NCBI RefSeq assembly: GCF_013343235.1
Contig: NZ_CP040094.1
Location: forward strand, 380,501-444,500
Length of the DNA stretch: 64,000 nucleotides
DNA from: Nostoc sp. TCL240-02
Lineage (GTDB): Bacteria; Cyanobacteriota; Cyanobacteriia; Cyanobacteriales; Nostocaceae
Reading direction: 5' to 3'
Shown here: one piece after another, positions 49,101 to 57,455 of the stretch
Position numbering within the stretch: the stretch's first letter is position 1
How the letters are laid out: every line of letters begins with the position of its first letter
Notes under the pieces: model-generated
Databases searched by the model: none
What the model was told of the DNA's origin: nothing
What the model saw: the letters and a program-made list of their open reading frames with translations, nothing else
Program-made: the position numbers and the translations under genes

Positions 49101-49582
49101 CTACTACCCAAGAATCCCACAGTTGGGGTATTCGGGTCATTGCGATGCACAAGATATAACTTGGCATGGAGAGAATGACGCAAAAACAGTTTAATAATTA
49201 CCTTCTGACTTTTTAGCTGATGACTTAACCGCCGCAACCCCGCTTCATCCTGATTAGTCGGCGCACCGATAGTCAACTGCTGACGAAATTCCGCCGCCAT
49301 GCGTTTTTTAAACCGCACGATGGCACTATTGTCAATCCTTCCATCACCACTAACAAAGCTAAACGCTGCATGAACTTCATCACTGGGTAAACTTTGCATC
49401 CCAATTAGCAAACGACAACAAGCATTTTCACTACCAACGTACTGTTCGATTAAGTCATCAATTCTTCGCCAACCTCTGAGGTTGAAGTAGCCAACGCAAA
49501 AGTCTGCGCGATAAGATACTTTGAGAGTTTCTCGTAAAATCGGCAGTAGTTGTAAATCAATGTTGTCAAATATCCGGGGCAT
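46151..49582 (-). CDS. PLD-nuclease/SNF2-type helicase fusion
   Basis: 1143 aa from ATG 49582 (MPRIFDNIDLQLLPILRETLKVSYRADFCVGYFNLRGW). The longer in-frame start at 49693 reads into repeat copy D and is rejected. Order: a PLD-like nuclease domain with an HxK motif (SLHAKLYLV...GFLGSSNLTLPGL, residues about 140-175); helicase motif I GDVVGLGKTLVG; motif II DESH (VVLIDESHNLRN); motif III LLSATPYNK; a long middle part; helicase C domain with VLIFTQFADTVRYLVENL and motif VI QRAGRVDRIGQ; then a C-terminal region. Such proteins occur with DNA methylases in restriction-like defence loci. Here the methylase is downstream on the same strand. Confidence 0.88.
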   Translation of the reverse strand: MPRIFDNIDLQLLPILRETLKVSYRADFCVGYFNLRGWRRIDDLIEQYVGSENACCRLLIGMQSLPSDEVHAAFSFVSGDGRIDNSAIVRFKKRMAAEFRQQLTIGAPTNQDEAGLRRLSHQLKSQKVIIKLFLRHSLHAKLYLVHRNDPNTPTVGFLGSSNLTLPGLAKQGELNVDILDHDACNKLQKWFSDRWQDYGCVDISQELAEIIDQSWARQEPVSPYYIYLKIAYHLSHEAIAGLSEFRIPREFNNLFDFQKAAVQLAARHVTRRGGVLVGDVVGLGKTLVGTALAKILQEDCYLETLIICPKNLVPMWQEYVNNYRLLAEIMPISQVQNKLPKLRRYRVVLIDESHNLRNREGKRYRTIIEYITANESKCILLSATPYNKSYLDLSAQLRLFVPEDQDLGLRPEALINELGGSSVGELEFIRKHQCSVRSLAAFEKSEHPDDWRELMKRYMVRRTRSFIKENYARTDETGRKYLEFSDGRHSYFPQRVPRSLKFPLEGSDTDFYARLYSELVIEVINQLNLPRYGLGNYIIAKSKQPPTDTEQRFINSLFRGGRRLMGFSRTNLFKRLESSVVAFIQSIERHILRNFIYLYALEQGLDIPIGTQEAELLDTSNNDEDADSIVAALFDTETEEDDSTVSLQVEREREITVFSNEDDKTSKTEKVFRQRAESIYQEYRTRYHRRFKWLRSTLFDIKKLKHDLLEDAKALINVLQQCGEWNPQKDEKLAALIKLLTKTHPQDKVLIFTQFADTVRYLVENLQSSLMTNVAGVTGQAKDPTVMTGRFSPVSNGKREQISSSEELRILIATDVLSEGHNLQDCAIIVNWDLPWAIIRLIQRAGRVDRIGQNADQILCYSFLPAEGVERIINLRGRLRKRLQENAEVVGTDEAFFEDDDARVILDLYNEKSGILDGEEDTEVDLTSEAFQIWKKATDNNPGLKKTIEEMQNVVYSTRAHTPQPVQPEGVLLYMKTTEGNDSLIYVDRDGNSVTQSQLAVLRVAACEESTPAIPRDKQHHELVKKGAELISEEEKNAGGQLGRPSGARFRTYERLKSYIQEMKGTLFVSEELLKAIDEIYRYPLRQSAIDTLNRQLRSGINNQQLAELVVALRMDDRLCIVTEELEKREPQIICSLGLFCNS

Positions 49583-49660
49583 TATTTGAAACTCATAAAT
49601 ATTTTGTACATCTGTTATATGTCTGTTATATGAGTAAAAAATATTTCCAGCCAGATTAGA

Positions 49661-49723
49661 GACGCAATAAATCGCCGTCTGTATAAGAATCAATTCTTTG
49701 TAGAGACGGCGATTTATCGCGTC
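49661..49723. repeat. Island-border palindromic repeat, copy D
   Basis: GACGCAATAAATCGCCGTCT, a 21-nt middle, and TAGAGACGGCGATTTATCGC. This complete palindrome is upstream of the helicase start and between it and ndhH. Confidence 0.8.
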
Positions 49724-49791
49724 TTCAAAAATAAAAAAAGAGCAGTTGCATAATACAACTACTCAAAAAAATAATTAGATAGCTATTTACT

Positions 49792-50976
49792 CTACCTATC
49801 CACAGAACCCATAATTACGTCAACACTACCGAGAATCACCACAATATCTGCAACCTTCATCCCGCGCAGTAAATGTGGAACAATCTGGAGGTTGTTGAAA
49901 TCTGCGGCGCGAATCTTCCAACGTGCAGGGAAGACATTATCATCGCCAACCAAATAAATTCCTAATTCACCTTTGCCACTTTCTACACGGGCATAGATTT
50001 CACCCTTGGGAATCTTGAAGGTGGGAGAAACCTTTTTACCGATGAATTGGTAATCAAATGCGTCCCACTCAGATTTTTTACCTGCGGCTAAACGCTTCGC
50101 TTCCAGATTTTCGTAAGGGCCGCCAGGAAGTCCTTTAATTGCTTGGCGAATAATCTTTACAGATTCGCGCATTTCCCGCATCCGCACCACGTAACGGGCA
50201 AAGCAATCACCGGCGGTTTCCCACTGCACATCCCAGTCGAAATCATCGTAACATTCGTAATGGTCAACCTTCCGCAAATCCCATTGCACTCCAGATGCGC
50301 GTAACATTGGGCCAGAAAGTCCCCAGTTAATTGCTTCTTCACGGGTGATAGTCCCAATACCCTCAACACGTCGCCGAAAGATGGGGTTATCAGTTACTAA
50401 GCGTTCGTACTCATCAACTTTGGGCAATAAGTAGTCGCAGAATTCCAGACACTTATCTACCCAACCGTAAGGTAAATCGGCTGCTACTCCACCAACACGG
50501 AAGTAGTTATTATTCACCATCCGATAACCTGTGGCAGCTTCCCACAAATCATAAATCATCTCCCGTTCCCGGAACTGGTAGAAGAAGGGAGTTTGTGCGC
50601 CTACGTCAGCTAGGAAGGGGCCAAACCATAGCAAGTGGTTAGCAATGCGGTTCAACTCCAGCATGATGACGCGAATGTAGCTAGCGCGTTTGGGGACAGC
50701 GACACCTGCAAGCTTTTCTGGGGCGTTAACAGTGACAGCTTCGTTGAACATTCCCGCAGCGTAGTCCCAGCGACTAACGTAAGGAACGTACATTACATTA
50801 GTACGGTTCTCAGCGATTTTTTCCATTCCCCGGTGCAAATAGCCGATGACCGGTTCACAGTCAACAACATCCTCGCCATCCAGAGTCATGATTAGCCGCA
50901 GAACCCCGTGCATTGAGGGGTGGTGTGGCCCCATGTTTAGCACCATTGGTTCAGTGCGGGTTTCTAGTCTGGTCAT
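49792..50976 (-). CDS. ndhH: NAD(P)H-quinone oxidoreductase subunit H (NDH-1)
   Basis: 394 aa, the normal length. It is the 49-kDa-type subunit of the peripheral arm that forms the quinone site with NdhK. Clear signatures are [25 protein letters not shown] at the N-terminus, [42 protein letters not shown] and the C-terminal [18 protein letters not shown]. The complex acts in respiration, cyclic electron flow and CO2 uptake at the thylakoid membrane. Monocistronic here, with a 460-bp gap to the IS630 copy upstream. Confidence 0.97.
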   Translation of the reverse strand: MTRLETRTEPMVLNMGPHHPSMHGVLRLIMTLDGEDVVDCEPVIGYLHRGMEKIAENRTNVMYVPYVSRWDYAAGMFNEAVTVNAPEKLAGVAVPKRASYIRVIMLELNRIANHLLWFGPFLADVGAQTPFFYQFREREMIYDLWEAATGYRMVNNNYFRVGGVAADLPYGWVDKCLEFCDYLLPKVDEYERLVTDNPIFRRRVEGIGTITREEAINWGLSGPMLRASGVQWDLRKVDHYECYDDFDWDVQWETAGDCFARYVVRMREMRESVKIIRQAIKGLPGGPYENLEAKRLAAGKKSEWDAFDYQFIGKKVSPTFKIPKGEIYARVESGKGELGIYLVGDDNVFPARWKIRAADFNNLQIVPHLLRGMKVADIVVILGSVDVIMGSVDR

Positions 50977-51396
50977 AGATTTCGTGTTCTCCTGTTGTGT
51001 TCGTGTAGCGTGCTAAAGGCAAAATTCTGAATTGAACCGCCCAGATGCCAACCAGACCCGATTTATCTAGTCTGCCAAGCCAAAATTAAGCTTGCAGGAG
51101 CAATACTTTTAAGAAAACTGCCTTTAAGGCGTTTATAATGTATTGCCCATATAGGGGTATGTTGGAGAGGGAGTGACAGAGGAGGGACTTTACTTGATGT
51201 TTAATTTTGTTGCACTTCTTCAACTATTATATGGAAGCTTGATCTGCACTTAATTAAGGCATCGGATTTTTTTATAAGGAAGATGCGGAGAATGGGGAAA
51301 GCGGTGAAACTAGGAACCCAGTCTACACTTTTTTACGGGAATAGGAACGGCGAAGCCAAGGCTGGGTAGTTCACATTAATCTGTTACGAACAAGAT
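50977..51396. other. Gene-free spacer upstream of ndhH
   Basis: No ORF or RNA that I can support. It contains the ndhH promoter region and A/T-rich sequence. The right end leads into the small frame and IS630 copy 1. Confidence 0.45.
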
Positions 51397-51439
51397 TTGG
51401 CAGACTACTCTGAGAAAATCTTGCGTGGTATTGCTTGTA

Positions 51440-52468
51440 TAGCGGTTATCAGTCTACTTCAGTACAGTAGGAGAGAGCAATTCTACTGATAATTGGTGGT
51501 GATGAAAGCCTACTCTCTCGACTTGCGTCAAAAAATAGTTGATGCTTATGCCTGCGGTGACATTTCCCAACGAAAACTGGCTAAAAACTTTGGTGTCACC
51601 TTAAGTTTTGTGCAAAATTTACTCAAACGCCATCGAGAATTGGGGATGATAGGCCCCAAGGTGCGGACTGAGCAGACAGCAACAAAGTTGAATGCTGAAC
51701 AGTTAGAAATCCTGCGCCAACTCGTCATAGCACAGCCCGATGCGACGTTAAGCGAATTGCGGGAACGACTTTACGAGAAAACAGAGGTCTTAATTGGGGT
51801 AGCTACGGTGAATCGGATGGTTCGCTGGAAACTTCACCTCAACCTCAAAAAAAAAGTCTCCACCTCACAAAAAAAGGTAGTGATGAAGTCCAACTAGCCC
51901 GATTTGAGTACTGGAAACTCTTGAGGGGGATACCCGTCGAAGAGCTGATTTTCTTAGATGAATCGGGAGTTAATCTGTCCTTCATCCGCAAATGTGCCCG
52001 CGCCTTGCCTGGCCTTCAGCCTATGCTCAAAAGCCCAACCGCAAAGGGAAAAATGTCTCGGTAATTGGTGCAATTAGCTTGAAAGGACTGCTCACCCAAT
52101 GGAGTGGCTTAGGTTCTATCGATGCTTTGACTTTTGATGCCTTCATCGCCCAAAAGCTCGTACCCAAACTTTGGCCTGGTGCAGTGGTGATCATGGATAA
52201 CTGCTCAATCCATAAAAGTGATGAACTTGAAGCTTTGCTCATCGCTGCTGGCGCTCATCTCATTTATCTCCCCCCCTATTCTCCCGATTTTTCACCGATT
52301 GAGAATTGTTGGTCCAAGATTAAGAACATTCTCCGTCGCATCGGTGCAAGGACATACCCTGATTTACTCCAGGCATTAGATACGGCATTCGCAGAAGTGA
52401 CAATAGAGAATTTGCTGGGTTGGTTTACTCACTGCTGCTACTGTACCTCACAAGACTGATAACCGCTA
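51440..52468 (+). mobile_element. IS630-family insertion sequence, copy 1 (1029 bp)
   Basis: The inverted termini are TAGCGGTTATCAGTCT and AGACTGATAACCGCTA. A TA dinucleotide flanks each side (51438-51439 and 52469-52470), the IS630/Tc1 target duplication. It has the same length, and as far as I can read the same sequence, as copy 2 at 59889-60917, in the same orientation. Confidence 0.93.
51502..52459 (+). pseudogene. IS630-family transposase, needs two frame changes (copy 1)
   Basis: Frame 1 (ATG 51502 to 51897) encodes the HTH part (MKAYSLDLRQKIVDAYACGDISQRKLAKNFGVTLSFVQNLLKRHR). A -1 slip in the A9 run at 51847-51855 leads to the middle part (SLHLTKKGSDEVQLARFEYW...LIFLDESGVNL, first catalytic D). 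A second -1 change near 52015-52020 is then needed to reach the frame with VIMDNCSIHK (second D) and SPDFSPIENCWSKIK (E). The first shift may be programmed; the second looks like damage. Confidence 0.85.
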
Positions 52469-52621
52469 TAAATATGGTAACAATAGCCATGAATATCAGA
52501 TGGCTGGAGGTATTCGTAAAAGCAATCGCAAGCGTACTGTACGTCAAAGCGTGGTTTTGTCGAAGTAAGTAGGTGCATTACTGCGATCGCACTCAATTAG
52601 CGATACCATCAAGGTCTATAA

Positions 52622-53938
52622 TTATTGATTTTGATTATTTGAGACCACAGTACTGGTTTTGTCATTTTCTAGTTCTCTCATTAAAGAATCAAAACCACTA
52701 GCGTTGTTTCCACCTTTAGACAATAAAGACTGAATTTTATTGATTATCGCACTCATATTGTCAGAGAAAAATCTACCAAGATTATTCACAAAGTTTTTCA
52801 GTTTCTCAAATATACTAATTTCTACAGTTGAGTACTTATTAACGATTGGATATACAACTTTTCCTTTTTCTGTTTCATAGTACTCTTGTTCAGGCATCAA
52901 CATAGATGTAAGTGGCTGCATCTGTTTTGCCATATCTGCTTCGGTTCGCTTATGGCTGAGGAATAAAACATCGTAGACCTTTCCGTTCCAACTAGCCCAA
53001 TAATGGTTTTGGAAAAACCACCGCTTCCCATCATCACAATTAGGCTTTTTGCCTTGGTATGGAGTAACTCCCGCTTCACTCAAAAAAGGTTTGGCAATGC
53101 TTTCAACTGTTATTTTTTCGATGCCGAAATATTCTTCTGCAACTTTTTTAAAAGCACGAGCTAATGTCTGGCAATCTCCTTCTGGAGAGCCTTTCAAGAG
53201 AGTTTCTTGGCTCTTGCTCACCATTGTGTATTGAAATTGGATATTTCCAAAGTTTTTGAATAGTTGTTCTAGGATTTTATCTTCTGGTAATGTGTCGTCT
53301 ATACCATTTACTAATGTTTTGGCTAGTGAGTAATCTTGTAAAAATTTTTGTTTTTTATTTGCTGAGTTATTTGCTGCTAATATTTCTTCAGAGCTTGCTG
53401 GCTCGTTTCTGCTACCTGGTAAGGTCGTCTGTTGTCCTTCCTGGCTTTGCAAAGTAGGTGGACTAAGTTGGCTGACAACAGAAGTAGCTACTCTATCCGC
53501 TTCTTGCTCATAGCGATCTCCTTGTTGACCGATAGTGAGTTTTGGCTGTATTTTTGGTTCCCAAAGGGGCTGCATTTGTGCCAGCGATACAGTATCAGCA
53601 CGTTTTATAGCCATTTTGTCAATGTTATGACCAAACTGAAAAGAGTGTTCCTTCCCTTGCTGCAACGACTCATTCATCTTGGTCTGTAATACTGTGAGTC
53701 GTTCCTGTCCGTCTGGCGTGATCGTGCCATGCTTGGCTTGGATTTGGAGTTTTGTTGCCTCGAACTGATACTCTTGAAATTTCTGATTCTCTACTTTTGC
53801 CTGTACTATAGACTTGTTGGAGCCAAGTTGAGAGTGAGTAGTTAACAAGTGCGATCGCAACTGACCTTGTTCTGACTTAGGAGCGGATGAGTCAGCTTTT
53901 TTGTGGATTTGTAGCCGTTCTTTCATCGCTGGTTTCAA
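52622..53938 (-). CDS. Protein with eCIS/DUF4157-style leader and C-H-D hydrolase-like tail
   Basis: 438 aa. The first ~155 residues are polar and Q/K-rich and include KLTIGQQGDRYEQEADRVA (133-151). This resembles the leader found in DUF4157 proteins tied to extracellular contractile injection systems. The HExxH protease motif of DUF4157 is absent. Residues about 200-330 carry a possible C-H-D triad: C256 (EGDCQTLARAF), H312 (NHYWASW) and D323 (KVYDVLF), like transglutaminase or papain-like folds. The C-terminus has no recognisable domain. No eCIS structural genes are in the window. A cargo/effector role is inferred. Confidence 0.6.
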   Translation of the reverse strand: MKPAMKERLQIHKKADSSAPKSEQGQLRSHLLTTHSQLGSNKSIVQAKVENQKFQEYQFEATKLQIQAKHGTITPDGQERLTVLQTKMNESLQQGKEHSFQFGHNIDKMAIKRADTVSLAQMQPLWEPKIQPKLTIGQQGDRYEQEADRVATSVVSQLSPPTLQSQEGQQTTLPGSRNEPASSEEILAANNSANKKQKFLQDYSLAKTLVNGIDDTLPEDKILEQLFKNFGNIQFQYTMVSKSQETLLKGSPEGDCQTLARAFKKVAEEYFGIEKITVESIAKPFLSEAGVTPYQGKKPNCDDGKRWFFQNHYWASWNGKVYDVLFLSHKRTEADMAKQMQPLTSMLMPEQEYYETEKGKVVYPIVNKYSTVEISIFEKLKNFVNNLGRFFSDNMSAIINKIQSLLSKGGNNASGFDSLMRELENDKTSTVVSNNQNQ

Positions 53939-54140
53939 AAGTCAATAGTGGTTAATCTATATATTATGTCACTTCAGATTGCTTGATTACTTATACTTAA
54001 GTCGAATACTGTTAAAACGTATCATCCATTTTTTCTACAAGACTGACGCAAACCATAGCTGAAACCTTCATTTTCAGCTAAGAGCAATTCATGTAGACGC
54101 AAAGTCGCTTCCGGCAGGGTATTGCCCAGTTTTGCATCGG

Positions 54141-55061
54141 TTAAGAACGCCGTACATTCAAGCAACACCATTCTTTTCGTTTCCACAGGGTAGCAACGAC
54201 CCAACCATTTTGTTCTAAAGCATCAGCAACAGCTTTAGATTGTTCTAGTAAAATACCACTGAAGATTGCCCAAGTTTCAGGTTTAGCGATCGCACTCATT
54301 TCTGGAATCAACTCAATAATTACATGAGCCAAAATATTGCAAACTATACCGTCCACTGGTTTATCAAGCAGTTTTGTTAAAACGTCTACACTTCCCAGTG
54401 CTGGTAGTAAACGTTCTGAGTCAATGTCATTCAGGACACCATTACTGATAGTTGATTGCACCGCTAAAGGGTCATTATCTACTGCATAGACTTTTTCGGC
54501 TCCCAGTAGCAGCGCTCCAATGGAAAGGATACCAGAACCACAGCCAATATCTGCAATTACCAGATGTTTATGTTTGCCACTATTACCCACAAATGACTGA
54601 GGAACTCGACTCAGCCTCATTTCTAGGGATTCCAAACATAGCTGGGTGGTGGCATGGTTGCCCGTACCAAATGCTACACCAGGGTCAAGACGAATTACCA
54701 ACCGTTCTGTTGTTTCTGGTAATGGTAGCCACGCGGGATTAATTAGGAAGCGATCGCCAATTTCTTGCGGATGCCAATATTGTTTCCAGCTAGTTGCCCA
54801 ATCTTCCTCATCAATTAACTGCCATTGCAGTGAGGGAGATGAAACTCCTACACAGAGGGCATCTTGACGCAGCCACAGCGATAGTGCTGCCAAATCTAGC
54901 AGCTGCGTTTGAAGTGTCGATAAATAAGCCCTAACTAAAGATGAATTTCCTTTATTTTCACTAGCTGTCCCACGACAGCCAAAATCTTCCAGTCGCCAAA
55001 AGATTGAATCTTCTAGGTCTGGCTCACATAAAATCTGTAGTTCCCACCAGGTGTTTGCCAT
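54141..55061 (-). CDS. prmA: Ribosomal protein L11 methyltransferase
   Basis: 306 aa. The AdoMet-binding [18 protein letters not shown] and the later [19 protein letters not shown] are typical of PrmA, as is the N-terminal [27 protein letters not shown]. It trimethylates L11 in the cytosol. serA lies upstream on the same strand, but a repeat-filled spacer of about 136 bp separates them. Downstream there is a fragment of the CAATTCATGTAGACGC repeat (54085-54128). Confidence 0.93.
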   Translation of the reverse strand: MANTWWELQILCEPDLEDSIFWRLEDFGCRGTASENKGNSSLVRAYLSTLQTQLLDLAALSLWLRQDALCVGVSSPSLQWQLIDEEDWATSWKQYWHPQEIGDRFLINPAWLPLPETTERLVIRLDPGVAFGTGNHATTQLCLESLEMRLSRVPQSFVGNSGKHKHLVIADIGCGSGILSIGALLLGAEKVYAVDNDPLAVQSTISNGVLNDIDSERLLPALGSVDVLTKLLDKPVDGIVCNILAHVIIELIPEMSAIAKPETWAIFSGILLEQSKAVADALEQNGWVVATLWKRKEWCCLNVRRS

Positions 55062-55068
55062 CTTTAGA

Positions 55069-55197
55069 GTGCTGTTAGCGCTAGCGGGGCATTTAGCCCG
55101 TGGTGAGTGGTGAGTGCTGAGTATGAGGGAGTTAGGAGTTAGGAGTTTTCTTTCTCACTTTTCTATCACTCAGCACTCACTACTCAGCACTCAGCAC
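55069..55197. repeat. Repeat-filled spacer between serA and prmA
   Basis: 55069-55101 repeats the GTGCTGTTAGCG/AGCGGGGCATTTAGCCC sequence found after petG. 55098-55197 holds GTGAGTGCTGAGT and complementary ACTCAGCACTCA heptamer arrays that can form a hairpin. Confidence 0.7.
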
Positions 55198-56778
55198 TCA
55201 TAGAGTTACTGTATACGCGTCCCGAATACCAGGGACTTTTATAATCTCATCCAAAATGCCCTCTGGTAAAGGGTCATCTATACTCAAAGCCATTACCGCA
55301 TCACCACGGACGATTTTACGACCTACTTGCATACTGGCAATATTCACATTAAAACTGCCGAGTAATGAACCAAGTTTGCCAATAATCCCCGGCATATCGC
55401 GGTGCAGGGTAAACAGCATATATTTGCTGGGTGGGACGTTAATGGGGAAACCGTCAACATCGGTTAGGTGGATTTCCCGCTCGCCTAGCAAAGCACCTGT
55501 GACCGAATGAGTACCTAAAGTACCCGTAGCTTCTAGATGAAGCGTTCCGGCATAGTCTCTGATGGAAGCATCACGGGTTTCAATTACCCGAATTCCGCGT
55601 TCTTTAGCTTCTATGCTGGCATTGACGTAATTTACCCGTTCGCGCAAAGCTTGGTAAAGTAATCCTTTCAGGGCAGCTACTACCAAAGGCTGACTTTTAT
55701 TGGTTGCAAGTTCGCCTTGCAAACGAATATTGAGTACTTCCACCCGTCCGCCAGCTAGCTGTCCTACTAGATTACCCAGAGTTTCTGCTAGTTGCATGTA
55801 GGGTTTGAGTTCTTCCAACACATCGGGGCCGAGTCCGGGAATGTTTACGGCTGAACGCGCTGGTAGTCCTAAAAGTACATCCCGAATTTGTTCGGCAACA
55901 TCAATTGCCACATTCACTTGAGCTTCTGCGGTAGAGGCTCCCAAGTGGGGGGTGAGGATAACTTCCTTACCTAGCGATCGCAATTCCGATTCACCCAGAG
56001 GTTCTGACTCGAACACATCCAAGGCTGCACCACCAATTTTACCCGCTTTCAAAGCTGCTGCTAAAGCTACTTCATCAATGATCCCACCACGAGCGCAGTT
56101 GATAATCCGGGCTGTAGGTTTCATTTTTGCCAGGGTTGTGGCATTGATTAAGTGCGTGGTTTCTGGGGTTTTGGGGATGTGTAGGGTGATATAGTCTGCT
56201 TGCTGGAAGAGTAAATCTAGCTCCACCAACTGACAGCCAATTTGTTCGGCTCGTTCTGTAGAAATAAAAGGGTCATAAGCTAGGAGTTTCATCCCCATTG
56301 TCTTAGCTACAGCCGCAACATGGGAGCCAATTTTACCCAAACCGACAACGCCGAGAGTTTTTTTGTAGACTTCCGCGCCAACAAAGCTATTGCGATCCCA
56401 CGCACCGCGTTTCACCGAAGCGTTAGCATCGGGGATGTGGCGAGACAAAGACAGAATCATTGCTAGCGCGTGTTCAGCGGCGGCAATTGTGTTTCCCTCT
56501 GGAGAATTGACTACTACAATTCCTCGGCGTGTGGCTGCGGGAACATCCACATTATCCACACCCACGCCAGCACGGCCGATAATTTTTAGCTGAGTGCCAG
56601 CTTCAATGATTTCTTGAGTGACCCGCGTACTAGAGCGAATCATCAGTGCGTCATATTCACCAATAATTTCGAGCAGTTGGGCTGGTTTTAGACCTATTTT
56701 GACATCAACAGTAGCAACTTGCGAAAGAATGTCAATTCCAGCTTGGTCAATAGAATCTGAGACAAGAACCTTAGACAT
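55198..56778 (-). CDS. serA: D-3-phosphoglycerate dehydrogenase
   Basis: 526 aa, the long bacterial form. The NAD-binding loop is GVVGLGKIGSHVA. The catalytic Arg, Glu and His regions follow (NCARGGIIDEVAL, EPLGESEL, LTPHLGASTAEAQ). A middle allosteric-substrate-binding domain comes next, then a C-terminal ACT domain (MLFTLHRDMPGIIGKLGSLLGSFNVNIASMQVGR), which usually senses serine. It makes the first step of serine synthesis. Start ATG 56778. Confidence 0.96.
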   Translation of the reverse strand: MSKVLVSDSIDQAGIDILSQVATVDVKIGLKPAQLLEIIGEYDALMIRSSTRVTQEIIEAGTQLKIIGRAGVGVDNVDVPAATRRGIVVVNSPEGNTIAAAEHALAMILSLSRHIPDANASVKRGAWDRNSFVGAEVYKKTLGVVGLGKIGSHVAAVAKTMGMKLLAYDPFISTERAEQIGCQLVELDLLFQQADYITLHIPKTPETTHLINATTLAKMKPTARIINCARGGIIDEVALAAALKAGKIGGAALDVFESEPLGESELRSLGKEVILTPHLGASTAEAQVNVAIDVAEQIRDVLLGLPARSAVNIPGLGPDVLEELKPYMQLAETLGNLVGQLAGGRVEVLNIRLQGELATNKSQPLVVAALKGLLYQALRERVNYVNASIEAKERGIRVIETRDASIRDYAGTLHLEATGTLGTHSVTGALLGEREIHLTDVDGFPINVPPSKYMLFTLHRDMPGIIGKLGSLLGSFNVNIASMQVGRKIVRGDAVMALSIDDPLPEGILDEIIKVPGIRDAYTVTL

Positions 56779-57338
56779 GATTACTTCATTTAAAGCTACA
56801 GGTTTTGCTGCACAAGACTTTTTAGTTTAGTCTTTATCTGTCGCACTTCAGCAAAAATTATTCGTTTGAATATGAATTTAACCTTTACTTACGCTACGTG
56901 CTGATGGTATCGAAGCGTGAGTTGCTTTCGATGGGTACTCCCTCCTCAGTATTTAAGGATGAGTGGCTGTTTGCGCCACCCTGTCGCTAAATATAAAGCA
57001 TTAATAGCACTAAGCACCTATATATTTATTAATAGTTAAGAGTTACCAAAATTTTATCGGTTTAAGTAACTTCCTTGGTAGGGAATAAACGCTTGTATGC
57101 TTGACAGGGCTGCAACTTTATCAGAGGCAATGCTATACACAACCAGGAAACGAGCTAGTAACTAATATATCTGTCGAATCTTGTCTGTTTTTCAATACCA
57201 CAAGTGGTATCTCTTAGTCAAAGCAAAACATTGCATAATTTAAGATAATCGGATTGTGATAGCTAGAATTTAGGCATCAAATAAATTTTATTGCTCATGA
57301 TTCCGGCAGATTTAAAATTTTTTAGTAATTAAAAGCTA

Positions 57339-57396
57339 GCAACTATATTCAGTAGAGTATTCAATGTACATTAGTACTCTACTGAAATATAGTTGC
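57339..57396. promoter_or_regulatory. Long inverted repeat upstream of a Uma2 gene
   Basis: The left arm (57339-57359) and right arm (57375-57396) pair over 21 bp with one bulged base: GCAACTATATT...AGTAGAGTA against TACTCTACTG...ATATAGTTGC, with a 15-nt loop. It ends 59 bp before the ATG at 57456. It could be an operator, a leader hairpin or a MITE remnant. The rest of 56779-57338 holds nothing that I can support. Confidence 0.55.
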
Positions 57397-57455
57397 GGAA
57401 AAATCGCTATAATTCTGGTGAGCCAAATATCCTTTGAGTTTTGGGGAAACCAGCC

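Larger units (their letters stand above)
51397..52568 (+). pseudogene. Small reading frame interrupted by IS630 copy 1
   Basis: Joining 51397-51439 with 52471-52568 (removing the IS and one TA) gives an open frame of 46 codons, from a TTG to TAA at 52566: ADYSEKILRGIACKYGNNSHEYQMAGGIRKSNRKRTVRQSVVLSK. An in-frame TAG lies at 51367. The product is small and basic, with no family that I recognise. The frame runs through the junction without a stop, which is the main support. Confidence 0.35.

Noticed and set aside
41232..49723. DISARM or BREX system
   Set aside because: The island lacks DUF1998 proteins (drmA, drmB) and BREX markers (pglZ, brxC); only an MTase and a PLD-helicase are shared in a general way.
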